This document shows, piece by piece, positions 10,401 to 18,575 of a stretch of 64,000 nt of DNA (its first letter is position 1; each line of letters starts with the position of its first letter). Where the stretch lies: assembly GCA_017985675.1 (NCBI GenBank), contig JAGNXB010000001.1, positions 490,743 to 554,742 on the forward strand. The letters run 5' to 3'. The notes under the pieces were generated by a model, which saw nothing but the letters and a program-made list of their open reading frames with translations, was not told the DNA's origin and did not search any database. A program made the position numbers and the translations under genes. The stretch comes from Saprospiraceae bacterium (GTDB taxonomy: Bacteria > Bacteroidota > Bacteroidia > Chitinophagales > Saprospiraceae).

Positions 10401-11860
10401 ACCGACCAATTTATTGTGAAGGAGAGATCATCACCTTTATTTCCCAAAGTTACCTCAACCAAGACTACCCAGATATCGAACATCTTTGGGCTCCTAACAA
10501 TAGTGCTTTCCTCACAGCTGACAGTAACCTCAACATTGTTTTGACTGCCAGGGAGTCCTTCACATACATAAGGCAGACAACAAACAATGCCTGTGTTGAA
10601 AACCAGGAAGTATCAATAGAAGTGATTCCTTTAGGGCTTATGCTTTCTGCAGATGTTATTACGCTTTGTCCGGGTGAAACAATGCAAGTTGAAATTCTGA
10701 ACGATAGTATAGAGAATATTATGTGGACGCCTCCTAATGGTTTAAGTTGCACAGAATGTCCTGATCCTATCATAACAGGCTCTACGACAACTTTCTATCA
10801 AGTCATGGGCGAAGAAAAGGGCTGCAACAAACAAGGCGGTGTAGCTGTGAATGTACCAGTACCTGTGCTTAATCTGCCACAATCACTAGTATTATGTCAA
10901 GGGGAATCGGGCAATTTGAATCCAGGTGCCGGACCAACAACCACTTATTTCTGGACCAGCTCAGATCCACTTTTCGGGACATCCACAGATCCGAACCCAA
11001 CTGTAACACCAATGTCCAATGCAATCTATTATGTTACAGCAACCCTTGATGGGTGCGAGCGTACTGGAGAGGTTCCTGTTGCACTAATCGTCCCCCCAAC
11101 CGTAACTATAGCTGCACCAAGCAATGCGATTTGTTTTGGTGAATCTGTTCTTTTAACAGCTACTGGTCTTCCAGTTGGAGGGGACTATCTTTGGTCACCA
11201 AACCAGGAAACAAGTCCAACTATCACAGTTAATCCTCCAGTTACTAGTCAGTATTCAGTAATTTATACCACGCCGAATGATTGTTTTGCTGATACAGCAA
11301 TCTTCCAGGTTACAGTGGATGTTCCCCTTGATATCGAACTGCTGATTTCACCAGATCAAGATACATTTGTTTTGGGGACACCACTTACAGTCACTGCCAA
11401 TATAATGCCTGTACCTCCTGCAGGATCTGTATATGTATGGAAAATAAATGGCAATGTAGCATCTGGCACGAATGGAAATGTTTTGGAAACAACTGCATCC
11501 GGCCCGCCTTTTGAAATAACAGTAGAAATTACAACTCCTGCAGGTTGTGAAAATATCGGTTCTGAAACATACACTGTAACTATTCCGTCCTATAAATTGG
11601 CTAATCTTTTCACACCAAATAACGACGATACAAATGATTACTTTACGATTCTGCTTGATCCCGGGTTAACCATAACTGACTTCAAAGTATTTTCCAGATG
11701 GGGCAAAATGGTATATGACAATGATAACCCAGCAGAGGGTTGGGATGGCAAATTTGATGGGCAGGAACTGCCATCAGATGTGTATGCCTACCTCATAACA
11801 CTTCGATTTGATGATGGATCGCTAATAACATTAAGAGGCGATGTCACCCTCGTTCGTTAA
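7439..11860 (+). CDS. Giant T9SS-exported surface protein: CUB, choice-of-anchor L, Calx-beta, PKD/Ig-like repeats, type B sorting domain
   Basis: 1473 residues with a signal peptide (cleavage near ALSQ). Domains in order: a cysteine-containing N-terminal module (about 20-165), a CUB-like domain (about 175-295, VYDGPD motif), a choice-of-anchor L region (about 330-550, FGSEEYPEF), a Calx-beta domain (about 565-655), a long series of about 90-residue PKD/Ig-like modules each with a CxG-type start, and a gliding motility-associated C-terminal domain (about 1389-1473; LFTPNNDDTNDYF and FSRWGKMVYDN). That last domain directs export through the type IX system and surface attachment. The likely role is adhesion, to a surface or polymer. 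It sits between a cytochrome gene and a haem-binding protein gene on the same strand but is probably a separate unit, with 93 bases before it. Confidence 0.9.
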   Translation: MKLWIPVLFLFTAFSALSQPANDDCLTAIDLGKAPYCEDTYFSNIGATPSDIGPNNIPPCWDAGTVQRDVWVSFIASDTILDYSISIIGESDGTSNPLTNPQVAVYRGDCAPGSLFFFGCYKANNTGDNILKFSLSGLTPSAVYWLRISDFPEVNTTNAGTFKLCIEKKSPITNIIEGFSKDCDGLVVDSGGEDGNYGPNETYTFTICPEFPSACIDLNFIYYNLDFNQDIITVYDGPDVNSPQVGTIVGGFGLFQESWGGVCKRFTATSGCITIRFTSNGTEEFEGFLAEWKCSPVPCKTYTQPLVQSSFTENEVLLNLTSTQAIVTYDTLICADGASGLFFNGDQTDLGLNKGIILTTGNALLSLGPNNQTSAGIGNGKPGDSDLDILSTLSGNSLPSYDACILELDVYANTNEISFEYIFGSEEYPEFVGDDFNDIFAFLISGPGITGIPQINNQDNMAILPSGAPVEINSVNYQDNWQYYRNNNNSTSIQYDGLTSDSLGKKKSLTARYDVTPCNTYHLKLAIADRGDSSYDSGVFISEIKGGAPAIGMNFKNGVDYLVEDCTNNPDELVITLNSPLENPISYNVAIGGSATLGVDYALSLPSIVTFQPGETTLSFPIIPLSDNVAEGDETITITLSNDFGCGSVIFAVFTIIIRDELKITVNGGQDTTFFCPGTSVALNATGALDFFWEPVSIFNDPTAASTLATPPMSMWIKVTGQLGICTAVDSVYLLEVNPQIEIQNSSPQNICQGDLVTLVANNNLNGQGSITWSPTFGLNPSNKAIVNASPTFSTFYVVTANLTGCEAKDTILFNVDPFNFPLVIPDVTICEGTSIKLANDILFTSTTYTWTPAETLDDSLVSGPIATPSVTTTYKLVATSQSGFCSYSVQTEVTVLPADVSIVQPDTVYLCLGDSIILNANFTPGGILTWLPADSTKLIQSGNAALAYGNTAFWAYSQMSTGPCTVIDSIWVQVDSLPELTITKFVDRPIYCEGEIITFISQSYLNQDYPDIEHLWAPNNSAFLTADSNLNIVLTARESFTYIRQTTNNACVENQEVSIEVIPLGLMLSADVITLCPGETMQVEILNDSIENIMWTPPNGLSCTECPDPIITGSTTTFYQVMGEEKGCNKQGGVAVNVPVPVLNLPQSLVLCQGESGNLNPGAGPTTTYFWTSSDPLFGTSTDPNPTVTPMSNAIYYVTATLDGCERTGEVPVALIVPPTVTIAAPSNAICFGESVLLTATGLPVGGDYLWSPNQETSPTITVNPPVTSQYSVIYTTPNDCFADTAIFQVTVDVPLDIELLISPDQDTFVLGTPLTVTANIMPVPPAGSVYVWKINGNVASGTNGNVLETTASGPPFEITVEITTPAGCENIGSETYTVTIPSYKLANLFTPNNDDTNDYFTILLDPGLTITDFKVFSRWGKMVYDNDNPAEGWDGKFDGQELPSDVYAYLITLRFDDGSLITLRGDVTLVR

Positions 11861-11912
11861 TACTTTGGAGCAAAGGTTAAACGGGAATTGGAACAATTGA
11901 ATTGTTAAAGAA

Positions 11913-12356
11913 ATGGTAAAAAAATCGCTTTTAGCACTGGCTATTATACTCTTAGCATTACAGTTTTACAGGCCAGACATAACTGTGCCTGCTAATGTTG
12001 AATCTGGAAGCGATATTTTATCTGTCCATCCCAACGCCCCAAAACAACTTAAAGCGGCTTGTTACGATTGTCATTCGTACGAAAGTATACTGCCTTGGTA
12101 TGCACAATTTAATCCACCGGGTATTTTAGTTCGGAATCACATTCGTGATGGTCGAAAACACTTAAATTTTTCCACCTTTCAATCTTTAAGTTTGGAAAAA
12201 AGAGTGCACAAATTGGAAGAGTGCATAGAAGAGGTGGAAAAAGAAAACATGCCTGTCAATAATTATACATGGCTACACCCTGAAGCGAAACTATCTCCTG
12301 AAGAACGCGAGGAATTAGTGACCTGGTTTAGGCAAATATTAGCAATCCAGAAGTAA
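11913..12356 (+). CDS. Haem-binding domain protein (Haem_bd type)
   Basis: 147 residues with an N-terminal membrane anchor or signal (residues 4-19). CYDCHSYES carries a CxxCH covalent haem motif inside the layout of the Haem_bd family, followed by the LPWYAQFNPPG segment typical of it and a charged helical C-terminus. It is probably a periplasmic, membrane-tethered haem protein. Related genes often lie near cytochromes and Sco proteins; here it is separated from that group by the 4.4 kb surface-protein gene. Substrate or redox partner is unknown. Confidence 0.85.
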   Translation: MVKKSLLALAIILLALQFYRPDITVPANVESGSDILSVHPNAPKQLKAACYDCHSYESILPWYAQFNPPGILVRNHIRDGRKHLNFSTFQSLSLEKRVHKLEECIEEVEKENMPVNNYTWLHPEAKLSPEEREELVTWFRQILAIQK

Positions 12357-12778
12357 ATATTTTGTTCAAATGTTGGCCATTAACCCTCAATACATTGAAT
12401 TGCTGCATTATTTTTCCATATCCAACATTGCAAGTGAAAGACCTGATAGGGCTAACTAATCAAAAATTTTAACTGGTGAATCACATTATCATAGATAAAC
12501 TGAATTACTTATTAGATCAGACCAATAGATTGCCATTCTATAAATATTCTGATCCAAAGCGATAGTCCTGGAGCTAATGAGGAAACGTGTTTTGATTTGT
12601 CGCAGCACCTTGTTTTCAGCCTAATAAAGTAGGTAAATACAAGTTAGACTTATGCATAATAAGTCCGTAAAGTCTACTCCCTCTAGCCACAAATAACTAA
12701 GTAGCAACAAAAAGAGGACACCAGATTACATAGATACCTATGCAATCACGGTAAGAAGGACCAATATAACCAAATTTA
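12357..12778. other. Intergenic region, 422 bases, no gene seen
   Basis: This is the longest non-coding stretch. It lies between two convergent genes, is AT-rich and has stops in all frames. I see no tRNA, no clear terminator hairpin and no repeat shared with elsewhere in the window. The only structure noted is a perfect 7-base dyad with a 5-base loop (GACTTAT, GCATA, ATAAGTC) at 12647-12665, which may be chance. Confidence 0.6.
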
Positions 12779-14566
12779 TCAAGGTTGAATGATCATCGTT
12801 TGTGAAAGTTGGCCGGATATTGTGCGTAAACGAATTAGATAAACACCCGAAGGATAAGCGTTAGCATTAAAAAAATATTTACGCTCACCACCAGAAACTG
12901 CACCCTCATAAACTGGAAATACCCTACCCCATGTATCCATTAGTTCGATAGTCACTGGTCCGGTATAGGATGCAAATTGCACAGGGATACATGTTATAGC
13001 CGAAGCAGGGTTAGGAAATGCTGACTCCCATGAGACTAAACTTTTTAAAGATAAATCTACGCTGGAAGGACCTTCTGCCATTTTAAAAGTCCAATAGCCC
13101 CAAGGTGCAGTAATGGGTCTACGTAATGTCTTTGCATTAGCTGCTGTTGCTTCGATATAATAGAAGACCTCAGCTTGAGGTTCAAGAAACGGAATGACAC
13201 CCGTCCAAAAATCAGTGCCCGGAGATTGAACCATATTTGAAGCAATATATCCAACTAACGTATCGGTAGAGTAATAAAGGATAGCCTCATCAATGCCTTC
13301 CCTGTGTTGGATCAAGGCATCAACAGTTGCTCCCTGTTCATTCAAGATTGTCCCGTCAATCGGAAAATGTACTATGCGCAAAGGATCATTCACTCCAACT
13401 TCTTTGGTTATGCAATGTAGTGCACCACTTGATGGAATTATGGCATTGCAATCTATCCCGACTATATGATAACCAGGCATAGCTTCTCTATAGATACGCA
13501 AAGCCGTGGAGTCATATTTCAGATCGTACGTAGGTACTATGATGGTTTTGTTCGCAATCAGTGAATTAGTATATGTCCTGTATTGCCCTCCAGTATTAGG
13601 AAATTTTCCAGTGGCATCAGGTGGCATTGGGATGCGAATAACTCTGAAAGGTGTGCCAGCTGAGGTTGTGAAGTTGTTTAATACATACTGGAGATTAGCT
13701 TCAATTTGAGGCCCATCTGCCACCCCTGTAGGGTATTCTCCAACCAAAAGGGTTTGTTCATCAAGCATTTTCATATGCATGTCAATATGATGAATTCCAT
13801 CAAAGGGAAGATTTTCCATTTTGACGTATGGCGCAATCCCCATATACGTGTTCATCAGATTGTCAATTGCAGCCTCATCATGATTACTTGTACCGTAGGT
13901 ATTATTTGGACCATTTTCTTCCAAAACGAGATTAGAAGAAAAACCTCTGCCTAGACCATCACTCATAAAATTCCCGCCAGTATGTACCAGATCATTAGGA
14001 GCGACTGAGGTTGAAATAACAGGTAATCCCATAGCAGTTCCTACGGCGATGGGTACTTTGTCATCATTTGGGCGCGGTCTGTTATATATCCAGTCCACTA
14101 AAAACAAGGAGTCAATATCATTCAGGTAAACCGGATTTGGACCATAATCCCTTACCCAAATAGAATTGAAAGGGGTCACTAGAAAAGAGACATTTTCAGT
14201 CCAATCAACACCTTTTCCATTTAGATAATTTTTTACAGTCGTTTCATTGTTACAGACTATAATTACATTACATTCCTTTTGAAGGTTACGAACAATTTCT
14301 GCAAGAATAGCTTGAAAACTGGTCCAAGTGATCACTACTGATTGGATTTCCTCCCACTCGGCCATAGTGCGAAATGATGCCCCCCTAACTGAAGATAATG
14401 GAATACTATAAGAAGAAACATCTGGCGCTTTATAATTTGGAAGGAGTAGTTTTTCTTCTTCTGTCAAACCGCGTGGTAACTCATACTTGCTTTCCTGGGC
14501 ATGAGAAGAGCTCATTGAGGTAACAATTAACAATATTGCAAGGACTAGTTGAACTCGAAATTGCAT
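12779..14566 (-). CDS. Secreted peptidylarginine deiminase-like enzyme (PPAD type) with T9SS type A sorting domain
   Basis: 595 residues: signal peptide (about 1-23), a PAD_porph guanidine-modifying domain (about 60-395), an Ig-like domain (about 400-490) and a T9SS type A sorting domain (last about 75). This is the order found in Porphyromonas gingivalis PPAD. All PPAD catalytic positions have counterparts: Asp140 (VRDYGPN), His260 and Asp262 (HHIDMH), Asn334 (YTNSL) and the nucleophile Cys385 (GALHC). The two arginines that bind the substrate carboxylate in PPAD are present as Arg163 and Arg165 (YNRPRPNDD), as is HTGGNFMSDG. These points favour deimination of C-terminal arginine in peptides over agmatine hydrolysis. 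The gene lies 3 bases downstream of a TonB-dependent receptor gene. The alternative is a secreted agmatine deiminase relative. Confidence 0.88.
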   Translation of the reverse strand: MQFRVQLVLAILLIVTSMSSSHAQESKYELPRGLTEEEKLLLPNYKAPDVSSYSIPLSSVRGASFRTMAEWEEIQSVVITWTSFQAILAEIVRNLQKECNVIIVCNNETTVKNYLNGKGVDWTENVSFLVTPFNSIWVRDYGPNPVYLNDIDSLFLVDWIYNRPRPNDDKVPIAVGTAMGLPVISTSVAPNDLVHTGGNFMSDGLGRGFSSNLVLEENGPNNTYGTSNHDEAAIDNLMNTYMGIAPYVKMENLPFDGIHHIDMHMKMLDEQTLLVGEYPTGVADGPQIEANLQYVLNNFTTSAGTPFRVIRIPMPPDATGKFPNTGGQYRTYTNSLIANKTIIVPTYDLKYDSTALRIYREAMPGYHIVGIDCNAIIPSSGALHCITKEVGVNDPLRIVHFPIDGTILNEQGATVDALIQHREGIDEAILYYSTDTLVGYIASNMVQSPGTDFWTGVIPFLEPQAEVFYYIEATAANAKTLRRPITAPWGYWTFKMAEGPSSVDLSLKSLVSWESAFPNPASAITCIPVQFASYTGPVTIELMDTWGRVFPVYEGAVSGGERKYFFNANAYPSGVYLIRLRTISGQLSQTMIIQP

Positions 14567-14569
14567 AGT

Positions 14570-16852
14570 TTAGAATTTTAAGTTGAGACCAATACTTGGT
14601 ATAGTTGGCAATTGATCCACGCGCGTGTATTCTACGCGGTCAAAGAAAAATATGTTATTCCGGTTGTATAGATTAGTCACACTGGCAATAGCCTCTAGAT
14701 GACTAAACTTAGTGAATTTCCATGTTTTTTTCAAAGAAATGTCCATGCGGTGATAACTAGGTAATCGACCTGCATTTCGTTTGCCATCATATAGGATTCC
14801 CAGTTCGCCATTTTCTGTGAGGATGTCGGAATTTATGCCATCCGAAAGATTGTAATTCGTGTAAAAACCCTGGGTCAAAGTGAATGGAAATCCACTGCCA
14901 AAATTCCATCGAATAGCACTTTCCCAAGATTTTTCCTTCCCAAATGCATAGGTGATCAACGCATTTACATTGTGCCTGCGATCGAATATAGGTGGATATA
15001 CCTGCTCCCCATCATCCCGAGTTACTTTCGCCAGAGAATAAGTTCCCCAAAAAGTGAAACTGTTTACTGTATAATTTATAGAAAAATCTATTCCGTATGC
15101 ATCACCAGTTTCTGCCTGATAATTTGGATCTGAGGGAACCAGTTTGTTCCTGTTTAGGGATACGAGCTGTGTGAATCGTTTAAAGTAGGGCTCTATATTT
15201 ATGGTTATCTGTTTGCTAAGATCCAATTCTACACCACTAATAATGTGATAGGCCTTTTGGAGACGATGGTCCGATGGTACAGCGCTCCCTGGTTTGTTAA
15301 AAGCTTCATCGGGACCAGAAAGGAAGCCGACAAACAGGTTTACCACATCTAGTTCATTTACAGAGCTAATAAGGTTTTGACTATAAAAACCTCCAGCTAA
15401 TTTGAAACGAATCGCATCTGTCAAACTATACTTCAGACCCAGACGGGGCTCAAGTTCCACATCATTGAGGGAGGAATAATAGATGAAACGAAAGGAGGGT
15501 TCAAAAATCAGGTTTCCCCACTTTTGTTTGTACTTAAAAAACCCGGCAATATCAGTGTTGAAGCTCTCCTGTTGGATTTTGTTATCGAGAAAGTTGGTGA
15601 AAGCAAAATCTGTATTGAACCCATGGATATCAAAACCGTACTTGATCTCATTGTTTAAGCCAAAAAAGGTAAAATCCAATGCAATATTAAAAGCGGATAC
15701 CCGGCTATTTCTTGGCTTTTCGTCAGATTGTTGAAGTCTGATTTTATAATCTGTCAAGCTTATTTGGGCTCCAATGACGGCATTGGAGTTACCTGGTACC
15801 ACTGAAAGCCGCATCCCACCGCCCCGGTTTTGCCAATCTAATTTTGCAGCATTACCATAATCGACATAGTCTTCAAAATTAAAACCGAACAAGCTGATTC
15901 GGCTGGCGCTACCTGCCATAAATGTCACTTTGCCATACAGGTCAGAATAAGTAAACGGTAAACCTATACTATCATTACCTGCATTAGGATAAAGGAATTT
16001 ACTTGTTTGATCGAGGTATCCTCTTTTACCTGTGATAAGAAATGAAGCGCTTGTAGGACTATCTTCTTTTAATTTTTTCAAAGGCCCTTCAAGCAAAATA
16101 TTGGTTTGAAAAGGATTGACACCAACTGTGCCTCCAAACCGCTTCATATTGCCTTCACGCGTAGTGATATCTACAATTGCACTAACACGACCACCATATT
16201 CAGCAGAAAACCCGCCAGTCATTACATCAATATTTCTGACCGCCTCTGTCTCAAAAACCGAGAATAGACCAATGGAGTGGAAAGGATTATAAATCGTCAT
16301 TCCATCTAACAATATTTTATTCTGAACGGGAGAACCACCACGAATGTATAATTGCCCTCCCTGATCACCTGTAAAAACTATGCCTGGTAAAACTGGAAGG
16401 TACTGAGCGATATCCGATGCACCCCCAGTAGACGGCAGCGATTTAATTTGTTTAGGTGTCACCATCATTTTTGATACCTGTACCTCAGTACGAGAAGCTT
16501 CCCGTGCACCGGATACATCAATTGTCGCCAATTGGATACTGGATTCTTTTAAAAGAATTCGCTTTGAGAGTATCTCACCCTTTTTTAACGTTACTGTCAG
16601 CTCCAATGAATCATAGCCGAGATAAGAAACTTGAAGGGTGTATGATCCGGCATCAAGCCCGGTAATAGCGAAGATGCCATCAAGATCAGTATTTACACCT
16701 ACATCAGTACCCTTTAGCCGCAGCGTGGCAAAAGAAATTGGATCTCCTGAACCCTCATCAAGTAATGTCCCACGAATTACACCATTTTGTGCAGAGGCAA
16801 AGAAAGGGGCAAATAGACATATAAAGAGTACCCCTCTAAGAATATTTAGCAT
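14570..16852 (-). CDS. TonB-dependent receptor with carboxypeptidase-like N-terminal domain
   Basis: 760 residues. A signal peptide (cleavage near ASAQ) precedes a CarboxypepD_reg-like beta domain (about 24-110, with GTLLDEGSGDPISFATL), then a plug domain with LYIRGGSPVQNKILLDG and the barrel-start signature GGFSAEYGGRVSAIVDI, then a barrel ending in an aromatic-rich strand with terminal Phe. It is an outer-membrane active transporter energised by TonB/ExbB/ExbD. At 760 residues it is short for SusC-type importers, and no SusD-like gene is adjacent. Only 3 bases separate its stop from the PPAD-like gene, so the two are almost certainly co-transcribed. The substrate is unknown; a peptide, amino acid or siderophore is possible. 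Confidence 0.92.
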   Translation of the reverse strand: MLNILRGVLFICLFAPFFASAQNGVIRGTLLDEGSGDPISFATLRLKGTDVGVNTDLDGIFAITGLDAGSYTLQVSYLGYDSLELTVTLKKGEILSKRILLKESSIQLATIDVSGAREASRTEVQVSKMMVTPKQIKSLPSTGGASDIAQYLPVLPGIVFTGDQGGQLYIRGGSPVQNKILLDGMTIYNPFHSIGLFSVFETEAVRNIDVMTGGFSAEYGGRVSAIVDITTREGNMKRFGGTVGVNPFQTNILLEGPLKKLKEDSPTSASFLITGKRGYLDQTSKFLYPNAGNDSIGLPFTYSDLYGKVTFMAGSASRISLFGFNFEDYVDYGNAAKLDWQNRGGGMRLSVVPGNSNAVIGAQISLTDYKIRLQQSDEKPRNSRVSAFNIALDFTFFGLNNEIKYGFDIHGFNTDFAFTNFLDNKIQQESFNTDIAGFFKYKQKWGNLIFEPSFRFIYYSSLNDVELEPRLGLKYSLTDAIRFKLAGGFYSQNLISSVNELDVVNLFVGFLSGPDEAFNKPGSAVPSDHRLQKAYHIISGVELDLSKQITINIEPYFKRFTQLVSLNRNKLVPSDPNYQAETGDAYGIDFSINYTVNSFTFWGTYSLAKVTRDDGEQVYPPIFDRRHNVNALITYAFGKEKSWESAIRWNFGSGFPFTLTQGFYTNYNLSDGINSDILTENGELGILYDGKRNAGRLPSYHRMDISLKKTWKFTKFSHLEAIASVTNLYNRNNIFFFDRVEYTRVDQLPTIPSIGLNLKF

Positions 16853-16958
16853 AATCAGTAACTTCTAGATAATGTGCAAAGTTCGGAAATATTGGCCGGA
16901 TATCAAGCGCTTGGTGGCCTTCACTTTGAGTTAATTCGCAATTAGACAACTCACGACA

Positions 16959-18449
16959 TTAGTTATCATTTTCATTTGAATCAAGATCACCCAAAGCGCC
17001 CGCAAGATCGTCTCTAAAATGGGCACTTTGGCCAATCAGTTCTTTACTAATAACTTGAAATTCAGCCAGTCCGTGCAAAACTAACTCTAAATATGCATTC
17101 AATTCGGAAACATCGTCAAACTTCGATTGTACGACAGTTTTCAGACCGGAGACTTGATTTAATTTAGATATGTATACTGCTTCAGATTCATTTGAGAGGA
17201 AAGAAATCTCATTCCCACCCGCAAACCATGCTGTTATATCGCCAAAAGGATTTTTATCCTTGGTTGACCTCTTTTGCTCTGGATTGGGAAAATATCGGAG
17301 GAAAACAGTTTTTACTGCATCATGTATCAAGGTCAGGGCTACCTGGTAAGCCCCCTCCTGTTCTCCTTCGTATACCAGTTCCACTTTTCCAGTGATTGCA
17401 GGTACAATTGCCCAAAAGTCATTCAAGCGTGCTACCCCTTTTGATTCTTTATTAAGGATCATCCTACGTTCTACAGCACTAACCAGGTTTTCATAAGCGG
17501 AAATATTTAATCGTGCGGAGACACCACTTTTCTGATCGACAAAATCGCTTTCACGTGCTTCAAAGGCCACTTGGTCAAGGATCTCATGAATGATTGAAGG
17601 CACATGAATAGCTTCCATTTGTTCGAAAGCCAATCGCGCTTCCTGACGTGTAATACGTTGACTGACCGCCGTATCAGTCGGATAGTGTGTTAATATCTGG
17701 GAGTCAATTCTGTCTTTCAGCGGGGTGATTATACTACCTCTATTTGTGTAATCTTCAGGATTTGCCGTAAAGACAAATTCAATATCAAGATGTAATCGCT
17801 TTTTGAAACCTCGAATTTGGATATCCCCTTCCTGTAAAATATTAAACAATGCCACTTGAATGCGAGGTTGTAAATCCGGTAATTCATTTATGACAAATAT
17901 GCCTCGATGCGCACGTGGTACAAGGCCAAAGTGGATGACCTGTTCGTCTGAATAAGACAGTTTTAGGTTGGCTGCTTTTATCGGGTCAACATCGCCAATA
18001 AGATCAGCGATGCTGACGTCGGGTGTAGCGAGTTTTTCAACATAACGATCATCCCGATGCAACCATCCTATGGGTGTATTGTCGCCCATCTTTGCAATGA
18101 GCTCCTTAGAACTAACTGTAATAGGGTTCATGGGGTCTTCAGGCAATTCGGAGGAATGAAGGATAGGTATCCATTCATCAAGTAGCCGAACTAACAGCCG
18201 GGCAATTTTAGTTTTAGCTTGCCCTCGTAATCCAAGGAGCAATATATGATGGCGAGAAAGGATTGCACGTTCTATATCTGGTATGACCGTTTCTTCAAAC
18301 CCATAAATGCCTTTGAAAACGGAAACACCATGATTAAGTGCCTGAAGTAAATTCATCCGAAGTTCGGTCTTTACTGATCTGGGCTCATATCCGCTTGCTC
18401 TCAGTTGGCCCAGTGTTGTGATGGCTGGTGGGTTTGTATTTTGCTCCAT
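16959..18449 (-). CDS. MoxR/magnesium chelatase-like AAA+ ATPase
   Basis: 496 residues. The P-loop is GLRGQAKT (residues 73-80). The Walker B strand ends in INEL instead of the usual DE pair, with a family-typical continuation (PDLQPRIQVALFNILQEGD), and the sensor region has TANPEDYTNRG. This matches the group annotated as magnesium chelatase or sigma-54-interacting proteins, which are chaperone-like ATPases that work with a VWA-domain partner on a metal- or protein-remodelling task. The expected partner type is encoded at 60556-61653, some 42 kb away rather than next door. The client is unknown. Confidence 0.85.
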   Translation of the reverse strand: MEQNTNPPAITTLGQLRASGYEPRSVKTELRMNLLQALNHGVSVFKGIYGFEETVIPDIERAILSRHHILLLGLRGQAKTKIARLLVRLLDEWIPILHSSELPEDPMNPITVSSKELIAKMGDNTPIGWLHRDDRYVEKLATPDVSIADLIGDVDPIKAANLKLSYSDEQVIHFGLVPRAHRGIFVINELPDLQPRIQVALFNILQEGDIQIRGFKKRLHLDIEFVFTANPEDYTNRGSIITPLKDRIDSQILTHYPTDTAVSQRITRQEARLAFEQMEAIHVPSIIHEILDQVAFEARESDFVDQKSGVSARLNISAYENLVSAVERRMILNKESKGVARLNDFWAIVPAITGKVELVYEGEQEGAYQVALTLIHDAVKTVFLRYFPNPEQKRSTKDKNPFGDITAWFAGGNEISFLSNESEAVYISKLNQVSGLKTVVQSKFDDVSELNAYLELVLHGLAEFQVISKELIGQSAHFRDDLAGALGDLDSNENDN

Positions 18450-18539
18450 GGTCTACTAAACATAGACAAGGAGATTAGGTTTGAGCCAGGTTCTTTTTAT
18501 TCACTCGGGATGATTCCGTTAAAAGGCCTGAAGAATTTG

Positions 18540-18547
18540 TAGTTTTG
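18540..18547 (+). promoter_or_regulatory. Candidate -7 promoter element of ffh (TAGTTTTG)
   Basis: A perfect TAnnTTTG match 28 bases before the ffh start, in the divergent interval with the MoxR-like gene. GTT, rather than TTG, stands about 19 bases upstream. Inferred from consensus and location only. Confidence 0.4.
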
Positions 18548-18575
18548 CGCTTTCCATTAAAATTGTAACGAACCC

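Noticed and set aside
12647-12665. Perfect 7-base dyad in the largest intergenic gap, considered as an operator or terminator
   Set aside because: No T tract follows and the flanking genes converge on the gap, so no promoter is expected there; chance in AT-rich DNA is likely.
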